IMG/VR virus record: IMGVR_UViG_3300001589_000005
Span: 459 to 29,878 of that record
Length of the DNA stretch: 29,420 nucleotides
Reading direction: 5' to 3' (one strand)
From: a virus
Shown here: positions 5,565 through 11,706 of the stretch, in pieces
Layout: every line of letters begins with the position of its first letter
How positions within the stretch are numbered: position 1 is the stretch's first letter
Position numbers and translations under genes: made by a program
Notes under the pieces: generated by a model
Told to the model about the DNA's origin: nothing
The model's input: the letters and a program-made list of their open reading frames with translations, nothing else
Database searches by the model: none

Positions 5565-5851
5565 AGAAACCTTACCTTACAAATCCTAACATGTTAGTTC
5601 CTTATTACTTAATGTTATCATATTGTTATTACAAAGAAAACGAAAGTCTAATAGACGATACAGAATATGACCAGATATGTAGAGAACTTATAGAGAAATG
5701 GGATACAATAGAACACTGGCACAAACCATTACTTGATTTAGAATCACTTAAAGCAGGAACTGGATACAATATTAAATATCCCCAAAGAGTTGTACAAGCT
5801 TCTTTATCACTCTTAAAAGAATCTCAACTAAGACCTACGGAGATGGATTGA
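5561..5851 (+). CDS. Stand-alone NAD+ ligase domain-Ia-like protein
   Basis: 96 residues from ATG 5561 (MKKPYLTNPN), the start fixed by the ATGA overlap. Residues 21-37, YCYYKENESLIDDTEYD, align without gaps to the NMN-binding Ia segment of bacterial LigA (E. coli YLYHVMDAPEIPDAEYD). Equivalents of LigA Tyr22, Asp32, Tyr35 and Asp36 are Tyr23, Asp33, Tyr36 and Asp37; His23 is replaced by Tyr24. No adenylation domain follows: the protein ends after a short KAGTGYNIKYP and a helical tail. It cannot be a ligase by itself. It could bind NAD/NMN or pyridine-nucleotide-like ligands, or be a decoy or partner; these are inferences. Similar short proteins occur in marine phages, as far as I recall. 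Confidence 0.6.
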   Translation: MKKPYLTNPNMLVPYYLMLSYCYYKENESLIDDTEYDQICRELIEKWDTIEHWHKPLLDLESLKAGTGYNIKYPQRVVQASLSLLKESQLRPTEMD

Positions 5852-6561
5852 TGAACAATATGATAAAATCACCCTTTAAACAACCATGGCACTTTGATAA
5901 ATTCAGAGAAGATAAAGAAGGCGAATATTCCAAGTGTTTTGGTCACTTTGTTGGTGATTGGACAGAAGATATAATTACCGCTAGAGAGATGGGAGATATG
6001 CCCCAAACAGATAATAATTTTTTGGGTGACTTTGATTCGCCCCAATTGGCCAAACAAAGAAAAGCATATGAGAATAATCAAATGAAGGATATTGTTCTAT
6101 ATAATAATGCCGATGGAATAGATTACTTTAATATGCTTCCAGTATTTGAAAATATGATCTCTACACTACAGTTGAATAGAGAACAGAAATTAGGATGCAG
6201 ATTTAATGACTTGTATCCTAACGATCAACTTATGTGGCACATTGATAAGTATAAGGGGAAAGGTGAACTTAATAAGAGTACACTTGATGACCCTAATTTT
6301 AAATATAAACCAAGTGATAGGATACGATTCTTAATTATGTTAGAAGATTGGGAGCCAGGACAGATACTACAGTTTGGTAATAGAACATACACACAGTGGC
6401 GTGCTGGTATGGTAATGTGTTGGGAGTGGTCAACTCTTCCTCATTGTGTATTGAACGGAAGTTGGAAACAAAGACCTGCTCTACAGATTACAGGCGTTAT
6501 GACAGATAAGACAATAGAGATTATCAAAGAAGGAAATTCAGAAACAATTTATAATGTATAG
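5851..6561 (+). CDS. 2OG-Fe(II) dioxygenase-like hydroxylase
   Basis: 236 residues from ATG 5851; GGAG at 5839-5842 favours this start over an in-frame TTG three bases upstream. The double-stranded beta-helix iron site is readable: HID (His130, Asp132) in LMWHIDKYKG, the distal His198 in LPHCVLNGSW, and the 2-oxoglutarate-binding Arg208 in QRPALQITG. Between them, RIRFLIMLEDWEPGQILQFG and the WRAGMVMCWEW strands match the core of prolyl/aspartyl-hydroxylase-like enzymes. It would couple 2-oxoglutarate decarboxylation to oxidation of an unknown substrate. The stop overlaps the radical SAM start by eight bases, tying the two enzymes together. Confidence 0.8.
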   Translation: MNNMIKSPFKQPWHFDKFREDKEGEYSKCFGHFVGDWTEDIITAREMGDMPQTDNNFLGDFDSPQLAKQRKAYENNQMKDIVLYNNADGIDYFNMLPVFENMISTLQLNREQKLGCRFNDLYPNDQLMWHIDKYKGKGELNKSTLDDPNFKYKPSDRIRFLIMLEDWEPGQILQFGNRTYTQWRAGMVMCWEWSTLPHCVLNGSWKQRPALQITGVMTDKTIEIIKEGNSETIYNV

Positions 6562-7618
6562 CGGAAAACCTTTAAAGGTTCATATAGAATTATCTAACAA
6601 GTGTAATGCCATGTGTCCACAGTGTGGTAGAAACACTTCTGCTAATGGTGAATTAAGATTACAGGCTGGTATGCAAACTACAGAACTTAGACTTGAAGAT
6701 ATAGAAAGAATCTTTGATGATGAGTTTTGGAACACACACAAAATATCGAATGTAAGATTTGTCGGAAACTATTCTGACCCTATCGCAACTAAAGATTTAC
6801 ATGAGATTGTAGAGTTCTTTATATTTAATAATCCAAAGATAATACTTAATGTTACTACTAACGGAAGTTTAAAGACAGAAGAATGGTGGTATCATTTCGG
6901 AAGTATGTTTAATAACAAAAATCGTAGAGTTGTGTTTGCACTAGATGGTACAGATAATATTACACATGCATTGTATAGACATAGAACAAACTACGATAAG
7001 ATTATACGAAATGCAAAATCATTTATATCCGCTGGTGGTAATGCAGAATGGTCTTTCTTAGTGTTCAAACATAATGAACATCAACTAGAAGAAGCAAAGA
7101 GATTATCGGAAGAGTATGGATTCAAAAAATTTATTTCTGTGTATACCACAAGATTTCACAATGGTAAAGGATACAAAAAATATAAGTTAGATGGGGTGGA
7201 TTATAAATTAGAAGAGACAACAACAAAGGAGATGCCAAACCTTTCTACAATACCTTGGCCGCCAGAGAACCTAGATATATCGTGCAAAGCTTTACAAGAT
7301 GACTATGAAGAGATATTTGTAAACTACACTGGTGAGATAGTTCCTTGTTGTTGGGTTGGTGCTTCAATACACAGATGGAGAACCAAAGATACTTATTTCA
7401 AACCATCGTATCCAGTTGAGGAAGATGGACTTATAGGTGAGATACTAAAAGACGATTCACATGATGCAATAAAATATGGTGCAACAAAAGTCATGACTAA
7501 TCAGTGGTTTACTAAACTAAAAGAATCTTGGGTTGACAAACCATGCAGAGTATGTTATCGTGTCTGTAATAAAAAAATAAATTTACTAAAAGAGAAGAGG
7601 ACGGAAGAATGGGTTTAA
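6554..7618 (+). CDS. Radical SAM enzyme with SPASM-like C-terminal cluster
   Basis: 354 residues. The N-terminal CNAMCPQC (Cys17, Cys21, Cys24) is the CxxxCxxC motif that ligates the SAM-cleaving 4Fe-4S cluster, set in the standard HIELSNKCN context. Barrel strands follow (VRFVGNYSDP, LNVTTNG, RRVVFALDG). The C-terminal region holds Cys244, the GEIVPCCWVG pair Cys265-Cys266 and the final CRVCYRVC set (Cys331, Cys334, Cys338), as in SPASM/twitch auxiliary-cluster domains. Family members modify peptides, proteins or small molecules by radical chemistry. It is sandwiched by short overlaps between two 2OG oxygenase genes, so the three are probably co-translated. The target is not evident; I see no obvious RiPP precursor next to it. 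Confidence 0.88.
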   Translation: MYSGKPLKVHIELSNKCNAMCPQCGRNTSANGELRLQAGMQTTELRLEDIERIFDDEFWNTHKISNVRFVGNYSDPIATKDLHEIVEFFIFNNPKIILNVTTNGSLKTEEWWYHFGSMFNNKNRRVVFALDGTDNITHALYRHRTNYDKIIRNAKSFISAGGNAEWSFLVFKHNEHQLEEAKRLSEEYGFKKFISVYTTRFHNGKGYKKYKLDGVDYKLEETTTKEMPNLSTIPWPPENLDISCKALQDDYEEIFVNYTGEIVPCCWVGASIHRWRTKDTYFKPSYPVEEDGLIGEILKDDSHDAIKYGATKVMTNQWFTKLKESWVDKPCRVCYRVCNKKINLLKEKRTEEWV

Positions 7619-8154
7619 CGGATATATTAAAAAGTTCTAATCATATGCACAATGCAATAGTTCGTATACCGTTATTACATATTAATGTTTTAGACAAGGT
7701 AGAGAATACACACATACAACATGCTGTTCGCAGACATGCAACGGATGATAAACATTTATCAAACGTAAAAGCAAATATGACTTCTTGGTATCTACATGAA
7801 GAGAGTGATGTTGTTAAAGGACTTTCGGAACTTGTCGTTATAAAGTGCCAGAAAATGTCTGGTAATTTTAAATTACATAATAGTGAATGTTGGGGTAATG
7901 TCCAAACATTTTCAGAAGAAGTTATAGAACATACACATTGGCCATTTCTATGGTCTTGGTGCTACTATGCCAAAGTGGATAGAACATCTCCACCACTTAT
8001 CTTTCCAGAAGTCAAACAAGTTTTTGAACCAGAGTTGGGTGACTTAATTATCTTTCCAAGTTATATAAAACATTTTGTTCCTAAAAGTGAATCGGAAAAC
8101 GAAAGAATAGTTGTCGCTGGTAATATTAGTTTTGAGTTCACAAAACCTTGTTGA
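7609..8154 (+). CDS. Second 2OG-Fe(II) oxygenase (TIGR02466/PF13759-like)
   Basis: 181 residues, start ATG 7609 with GGAAG just upstream and a 10-base overlap with the radical SAM gene. The second half matches the phage/bacterial putative 2OG oxygenase family: SECWGNVQ, EHTHWPFLWSWCYYAKVD (His108, His110), GDLIIFPSYIKHFVP (His155) and ENERIVVAGNISFEF (Arg166). These correspond to the iron-binding histidines and the 2-oxoglutarate-binding arginine. The first 60 residues (IPLLHINVLDK) match the usual N-terminal strand. The reaction is presumably a hydroxylation of unknown substrate. Last gene of the operon; a 106-base gap with a late promoter follows. Confidence 0.8.
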   Translation: MGLTDILKSSNHMHNAIVRIPLLHINVLDKVENTHIQHAVRRHATDDKHLSNVKANMTSWYLHEESDVVKGLSELVVIKCQKMSGNFKLHNSECWGNVQTFSEEVIEHTHWPFLWSWCYYAKVDRTSPPLIFPEVKQVFEPELGDLIIFPSYIKHFVPKSESENERIVVAGNISFEFTKPC

Positions 8155-8205
8155 TTGTTTCCATTTAGACAACAGTGTTATTCGATTTAAAATTACTCTT
8201 TCCAT

Positions 8206-8213
8206 TATAAATA
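8206..8213 (+). promoter_or_regulatory. T4-type late promoter TATAAATA
   Basis: TATAAATA at 8206-8213, 55 bases ahead of the ATG at 8261, in the gap after the enzyme operon. This octamer is the T4-family late promoter recognised by the gp55-type sigma factor. It marks the change from early/middle to late genes. Confidence 0.65.
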
Positions 8214-8260
8214 TAAGTGTAATCAAATAAGATTATATTTCATACAAAGGGAGAACCAAA

Positions 8261-8500
8261 ATGAGTGCTATCAGCACAGCCGTATGGCAAGAAACATGCA
8301 ACATTTGTGAAAAAGTACACAAAGTTTTACACAACACTTTAGTCAATTTTCAAAGAGGTAGACAACTATCTGCAAACAGACAGATTATGCATCAACTACC
8401 AACACTTAGACATTTATCCAAAGATTTAGATTTAGATTTTCATCTTGACAAAATGAATGACAACACAAATAAAAGTTATGACGCTAAACTAATAAAGTAG
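8261..8500 (+). CDS. Hypothetical late protein, 79 aa
   Basis: Soluble, largely helical protein with a strong Shine-Dalgarno (AAGGGAG, about seven bases before the ATG). The N-terminal part has two Cys in a CNIC pair (WQETCNICEKVHKVLHNTL), then FQRGRQLSANRQIMHQLPTL and an acidic DLDLDFHLDK stretch. The RQLSANRQI helix vaguely recalls DUF1127-type small proteins, but I would not rely on it. It has its own late promoter upstream and another downstream, so it may be made as a single-gene late transcript. Function unknown. Confidence 0.6.
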   Translation: MSAISTAVWQETCNICEKVHKVLHNTLVNFQRGRQLSANRQIMHQLPTLRHLSKDLDLDFHLDKMNDNTNKSYDAKLIK

Positions 8501-8506
8501 GTTTCT

Positions 8507-8514
8507 TATAAATA
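8507..8514 (+). promoter_or_regulatory. T4-type late promoter TATAAATA
   Basis: TATAAATA at 8507-8514, immediately after the stop of the 79-aa gene and 47 bases before the preferred ATG at 8554. It probably drives the 8554-9876 group. Confidence 0.65.
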
Positions 8515-8553
8515 ATCCGAACACTTAATTGATGAGAGATGAGGGGTGTACGG

Positions 8554-9045
8554 ATGATAGATCCAATTACGGCGGTCGCAGCCGCTACGGCTGCGTTCAA
8601 TACAATTAAACAAGGTTTCCAACTTGGTAAAGATATCGAGTCTATGTATGGTGACATGGGTAGGTGGATGGGTGCCGTAAGCGATATTGATCAGGCGGAT
8701 AAGTTAAATAAGAAACCACCGTTGTTTAAAAAAATATTTGATGGTTCTAGTATAGAACAAGAAGCAATGGATATTTTTGCTGCTCAGAAAAAAGCAGCTG
8801 CCATGGAACAAGAACTAAAGACTTTTGTTAACTTTACACACGGGCCTGGTTCATGGGATGAGATACTTAGACTACAAGGTAAGATTCGTAAAGATAGACA
8901 AAAATTAATCTATGAACAACAAATGAGACAAAGAGAAATCCTAAATGCAATTGGATTAATAATCTTGGTGGGTGGAATTGGATTTGCTGTAGTTATGGGT
9001 GCTTCTATTATTGTAGACATGCACGGCCATCCAAGTGGTTGGTAA
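8554..9045 (+). CDS. Conserved T4-like tail-region protein with C-terminal membrane helix
   Basis: I choose ATG 8554 (MIDPITAVAAATAAFNTIKQ) over the in-frame ATG at 8539, because GAGGGG at 8541-8546 is placed for 8554 and the MIDP start is typical of this family in marine T4-like phages. The 163 residues comprise an Ala-rich amphipathic N-terminus, DIESMYGDMGRWMGAVSDI, a KKPPLFKKIFDGSSIEQEAM segment, a long charged coiled-coil-like helix (about 90-130) and one hydrophobic helix near the end (AIGLIILVGGIGFAVVMGAS). The family occurs next to tail genes and is often annotated as hypothetical or structural. The membrane anchor suggests action at the host envelope or transient membrane association during assembly. 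Confidence 0.7.
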   Translation: MIDPITAVAAATAAFNTIKQGFQLGKDIESMYGDMGRWMGAVSDIDQADKLNKKPPLFKKIFDGSSIEQEAMDIFAAQKKAAAMEQELKTFVNFTHGPGSWDEILRLQGKIRKDRQKLIYEQQMRQREILNAIGLIILVGGIGFAVVMGASIIVDMHGHPSGW

Positions 9046-9263
9046 TGGAACTTGTTTTTGCTTTAGTAACTTATCTTGGAATGAATAAGATTGATGAAAC
9101 TTACTTTCGCAATATAGATGATTGTATATACTTCCAAGAAAGATTAAACAAACAACCCAGAGTTCCTAAAAGAGACCCAGAAGGAAATGATGTGCCTGGC
9201 GCTAAATTTGTTGCTGTATGTCAACCCTCAAAAGTAAACCTAAATAAAACGAAGGTATATTAA
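9045..9263 (+). CDS. Small protein with hydrophobic N-terminus, 72 aa
   Basis: Start ATG 9045 in a TAATG overlap with the preceding gene. The first residues are hydrophobic (MELVFALVTYLGMN), followed by YFRNIDDCIYFQERLNK, a KRDPEGNDVPG turn and FVAVCQP. Two Cys (in DDC and AVC) could form a disulfide if exported. The pattern is familiar from small hypothetical proteins beside tail genes in marine T4-like phages. It may be a short signal-anchored or secreted protein; function unknown. Confidence 0.6.
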   Translation: MELVFALVTYLGMNKIDETYFRNIDDCIYFQERLNKQPRVPKRDPEGNDVPGAKFVAVCQPSKVNLNKTKVY

Positions 9264-9593
9264 ATGTTTAAATGGATTGTATTAGTCATGCTACTAATCC
9301 CACTTAATCTATATGGTGGAGCAAAAACTGTCGGCGCAAAGAAAGACTATACACGACAGCAAAAAATTCAAAGAGGTGATATAATAGAAAAAAAGTACAC
9401 CACTTGTAGATTAAAGAAGATTGTCCAATCACGATCTGGTGAACAGGCTTGTATATATCAAGGTGGTAATAAAACTTATGAATTAATGTTTGATAATAAC
9501 TGTCCAAAACAATTTAAATGTATTTACAATCCTAACAGTAAAGAACCAAATATAGACAATGTGATGGATAGTTTAAATTCAATAGGTAAGTAA
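9264..9593 (+). CDS. Predicted secreted cysteine-containing protein, 109 aa
   Basis: Clear signal peptide: MFKWIVLVMLLIPLNLYGGA, with probable cleavage after the small residues near 18-20. The mature part is basic and contains four Cys (TTCRLKK, GEQACIYQGG, NNCPKQFKCIYNP), suggesting two disulfides in the periplasm. There is no lipobox Cys. The ATG directly follows the previous stop. With its two upstream neighbours it forms a trio with envelope-targeting signals under one late promoter. It resembles short beta-rich proteins of marine phages without assigned role. Confidence 0.6.
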   Translation: MFKWIVLVMLLIPLNLYGGAKTVGAKKDYTRQQKIQRGDIIEKKYTTCRLKKIVQSRSGEQACIYQGGNKTYELMFDNNCPKQFKCIYNPNSKEPNIDNVMDSLNSIGK

Positions 9594-9594
9594 T

Positions 9595-9876
9595 GTGATA
9601 TATGAACATGAAGATTTGCAAATAGATTCAACTGTATCATCTAAAACAAGATTATATAAAGATGATAAATTAGTTTTTATTGGTGATGGTTATAAAGCAA
9701 TCACTATGATGATTAATAATAGCAAAAATCCAGAACCAGTAAAACAAAAGTTTCATGCCCAATTAACTATGAGAGAAAAACCAAAATTTTCTAAAGGTGA
9801 TGATATAGAAACATTGAGAAAGCAAGCACTAGATGACCATGCTCAATCCTTAGTGAAGAAGAAGAGAAGGCGATAA
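9595..9876 (+). CDS. Hypothetical basic protein, 93 aa (GTG start)
   Basis: Starts with GTG at 9595; the overlapping ATG at 9593 is closed at once by TGA, so the rare start is required. AGG at 9584-9586 serves as Shine-Dalgarno. The N-terminal half looks beta (STVSSKTRLYKDDKLVFIGD), then a short helix (YKAITMMINNSK), and the C-terminus is strongly basic (SLVKKKRRR). No family recognised. Position just upstream of gp5 suggests a tail-assembly or virion accessory, by context only. Confidence 0.55.
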   Translation: MIYEHEDLQIDSTVSSKTRLYKDDKLVFIGDGYKAITMMINNSKNPEPVKQKFHAQLTMREKPKFSKGDDIETLRKQALDDHAQSLVKKKRRR

Positions 9877-9882
9877 ACTCTT

Positions 9883-9890
9883 TATAAATA
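9883..9890 (+). promoter_or_regulatory. T4-type late promoter TATAAATA (before gp5)
   Basis: TATAAATA at 9883-9890, 27 bases upstream of the gp5 ATG at 9910, with GGAG at 9901-9904 in between. The fixed short leader recurs at three other late genes. Confidence 0.75.
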
Positions 9891-9909
9891 ATATAGAATA
9901 GGAGTCAGC

Positions 9910-11250
9910 ATGTCAAATAATTTTATGGGCCTAGATGGTTTCGTCTGGTTTACTGGTGTCGTTGAAGATAGAAACGATCCTGCTTTACTTGGACGAGTCC
10001 GTGTAAGATGTTTAGGTTTTCACACAGAAGATAAAGTGAAAATACCTACATCATCACTACCTTGGGCTCACATAATGTTACCGATAACAACACCGTCTAT
10101 GAATGGTAAAGGTCAAAGCATACCATTTATGGTTGAGGGTACATGGGTTATTGGTTTCTTTAGAGATGCTGAATTACAACAACAACCAGTAATTATTGGA
10201 ACACTGCCAGGCTATCCACAAACAGTATCGGATAAGACAAAAGGATTTAATGATCCAAATGGTGTGTATCCTCTATCAACCCACTTAAATGAAAGTGATG
10301 TAAACAGATTAGCAAAAGGTGGAGCGGATGATAAACCACATGAAATCATTGAACTCAAAGAATCTAAAAGAGATAAACAAGTTGCCGTTGCCTCAGGCGA
10401 ACCTTGGGATGAACCAGCTGGGTCACATTCATCATCCAAGTATCCTTACAACCATGTATTTGAATCAGAGGTTGGACATATCAAAGAATACGATGACACA
10501 CCGAGCAATGAAAGAATACACGAATATCATAAAACTGGAACATTCTACGAAATGCGACCAGACGGTTCAAAAATCACAAGGGTGGTTGGTAACAATTATG
10601 AAGTGGTTCACGGATCGGATTACGTCCATGTTAAAGGATCAGCAAACCTAACAGTTGATGACACATTAAACATAAAAGCAAAAACAATAAACATGGTTGC
10701 TGATACTATGAATAAAACAATAGGAACGCTTACAGAAACAATAACAACACATAATGAAACAACTGGAACGCTGACAGAAACATATACAACTAAAACGGAA
10801 ACTGCGACAACTGGTAATACGACTTATACATCAGGCGATGTAGTTGCAAGTAATATATCTCTAGTAGGACACCAACATGTAGATAATGCTGGACTTGCTG
10901 CTGGAGTTACCACTGTGCCTATTGGTGGAAGTGGTTCAGTAACATCTGCTCAAGGAGATACCGTGACAGCAATTTCATCTGGTATAACTGCTACAGAACC
11001 AACATCTCTAGATCTAACTACAGTCTCAAATGTAACATTACCGACTGCTACATCATCATATCCAGATACACTGGTAAAAACAGATTCTACTGGTACAGTT
11101 AATAGTACAATATTGGCTGACAATGCTGTAACACAAGATAAACTTGCAGACGATGCTGTAGGTTCTGCTGAAATGAAAACTCTATCGACACTACTCATCA
11201 AGAATAGTGGTGGTACTACATTAAAAACAGTTCACGGTGCTGGAGAATAG
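9910..11250 (+). CDS. gp5: gp5-like baseplate hub/spike protein, lysozyme-less
   Basis: 446 residues. Residues about 8-105 are the gp5 OB-fold (GFVWFTGVVEDRNDP, LGRVRVRCLGFHTEDK, LPWAHIMLP, VEGTWVIGFFRD, PVIIGTLPG). The segment 175-245 (YPYNHVFESEVGHIKEYDDT, GTFYEMRPDGSK) is the conserved spike core shared with VgrG/gpV proteins. Residues 245-315 are Thr-rich beta-helix-like repeats (GTLTETITTHNETTGTLTET). A GHQH motif (His321, His323) follows; in P2-type spikes an HxH binds iron at the tip. About 120 further residues end in a module nearly identical to the C-terminus of the fibre-like protein at 26874. T4 gp5 is 575 residues with an internal lysozyme; that domain is absent here. The trimer should form the membrane-piercing centre of the baseplate. 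Confidence 0.88.
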   Translation: MSNNFMGLDGFVWFTGVVEDRNDPALLGRVRVRCLGFHTEDKVKIPTSSLPWAHIMLPITTPSMNGKGQSIPFMVEGTWVIGFFRDAELQQQPVIIGTLPGYPQTVSDKTKGFNDPNGVYPLSTHLNESDVNRLAKGGADDKPHEIIELKESKRDKQVAVASGEPWDEPAGSHSSSKYPYNHVFESEVGHIKEYDDTPSNERIHEYHKTGTFYEMRPDGSKITRVVGNNYEVVHGSDYVHVKGSANLTVDDTLNIKAKTINMVADTMNKTIGTLTETITTHNETTGTLTETYTTKTETATTGNTTYTSGDVVASNISLVGHQHVDNAGLAAGVTTVPIGGSGSVTSAQGDTVTAISSGITATEPTSLDLTTVSNVTLPTATSSYPDTLVKTDSTGTVNSTILADNAVTQDKLADDAVGSAEMKTLSTLLIKNSGGTTLKTVHGAGE

Positions 11251-11258
11251 TATAAATA
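11251..11258 (+). promoter_or_regulatory. T4-type late promoter TATAAATA (before gp25)
   Basis: TATAAATA begins directly after the gp5 stop codon, 26 bases upstream of the gp25 ATG, with AAAGGA between. Confidence 0.75.
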
Positions 11259-11276
11259 CTAATAAAGGAATTACAA

Positions 11277-11705
11277 ATGTCGCAATATGATGCTCAGTTA
11301 AATAATAACACATCTAGAAATAATAGACAATACTCTGATTTAGATTTATTCTTTAGCAGAAAAACATCTAATAGCGATATAAATACACTTACAGACGTTC
11401 AAGCGGTAAAGAGAAGTGTTCGTAATTTAGTTCAACTAGATTACTTTGAAAAACCTTTTCATCCAGAGATTGCATCTGGCATTAGGGGAATGTTATTTGA
11501 ATTGATGACTCCCTTTACTGCTCAAGTAATTGCTAGACAGATTGAGGATGTAATTAATAATTTTGAACCTAGGGCCAAACTTGTTGGTGTAACTGCGATA
11601 CCAGATTTGGATCGTAATGCTTATGAAGTTAAGGTAGAATTTTATGTTGTTAACACACCGACAGAGTTAGTAGACTTAACGGTATTCTTAGAAAGATTGA
11701 GATAA
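11277..11705 (+). CDS. gp25: gp25-like baseplate wedge subunit
   Basis: 142 residues, close to T4 gp25 (132). Typical GPW/gp25 features: DLDLFFSRKTSNSDINTLTD near the N-terminus, AVKRSVRNLVQLDYFEKPF, HPEIASGIRGMLFELMTPFT (a central helix), IARQIEDVINNFEPRAKLVG and a final strand pair (YEVKVEFYVVNTP, LVDLTVFLERLR). The protein is a sheath-polymerisation-like wedge component that contacts gp6 and gp53 in T4. AAAGGA before ATG 11277 sets the start; gp6 begins one base after its stop. Confidence 0.93.
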   Translation: MSQYDAQLNNNTSRNNRQYSDLDLFFSRKTSNSDINTLTDVQAVKRSVRNLVQLDYFEKPFHPEIASGIRGMLFELMTPFTAQVIARQIEDVINNFEPRAKLVGVTAIPDLDRNAYEVKVEFYVVNTPTELVDLTVFLERLR

Positions 11706-11706
11706 G

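Noticed and set aside
8261-8500. 79-aa protein as a RiPP precursor for the upstream radical SAM enzyme
   Set aside because: It has a separate late promoter, no leader/core boundary or repeated core residues, and only two Cys near the N-terminus.
10319-10651. 110-codon + strand frame inside gp5
   Set aside because: Alternate-frame shadow of the conserved gp5 core; product is Met/Lys/Asn-rich with no recognisable pattern.
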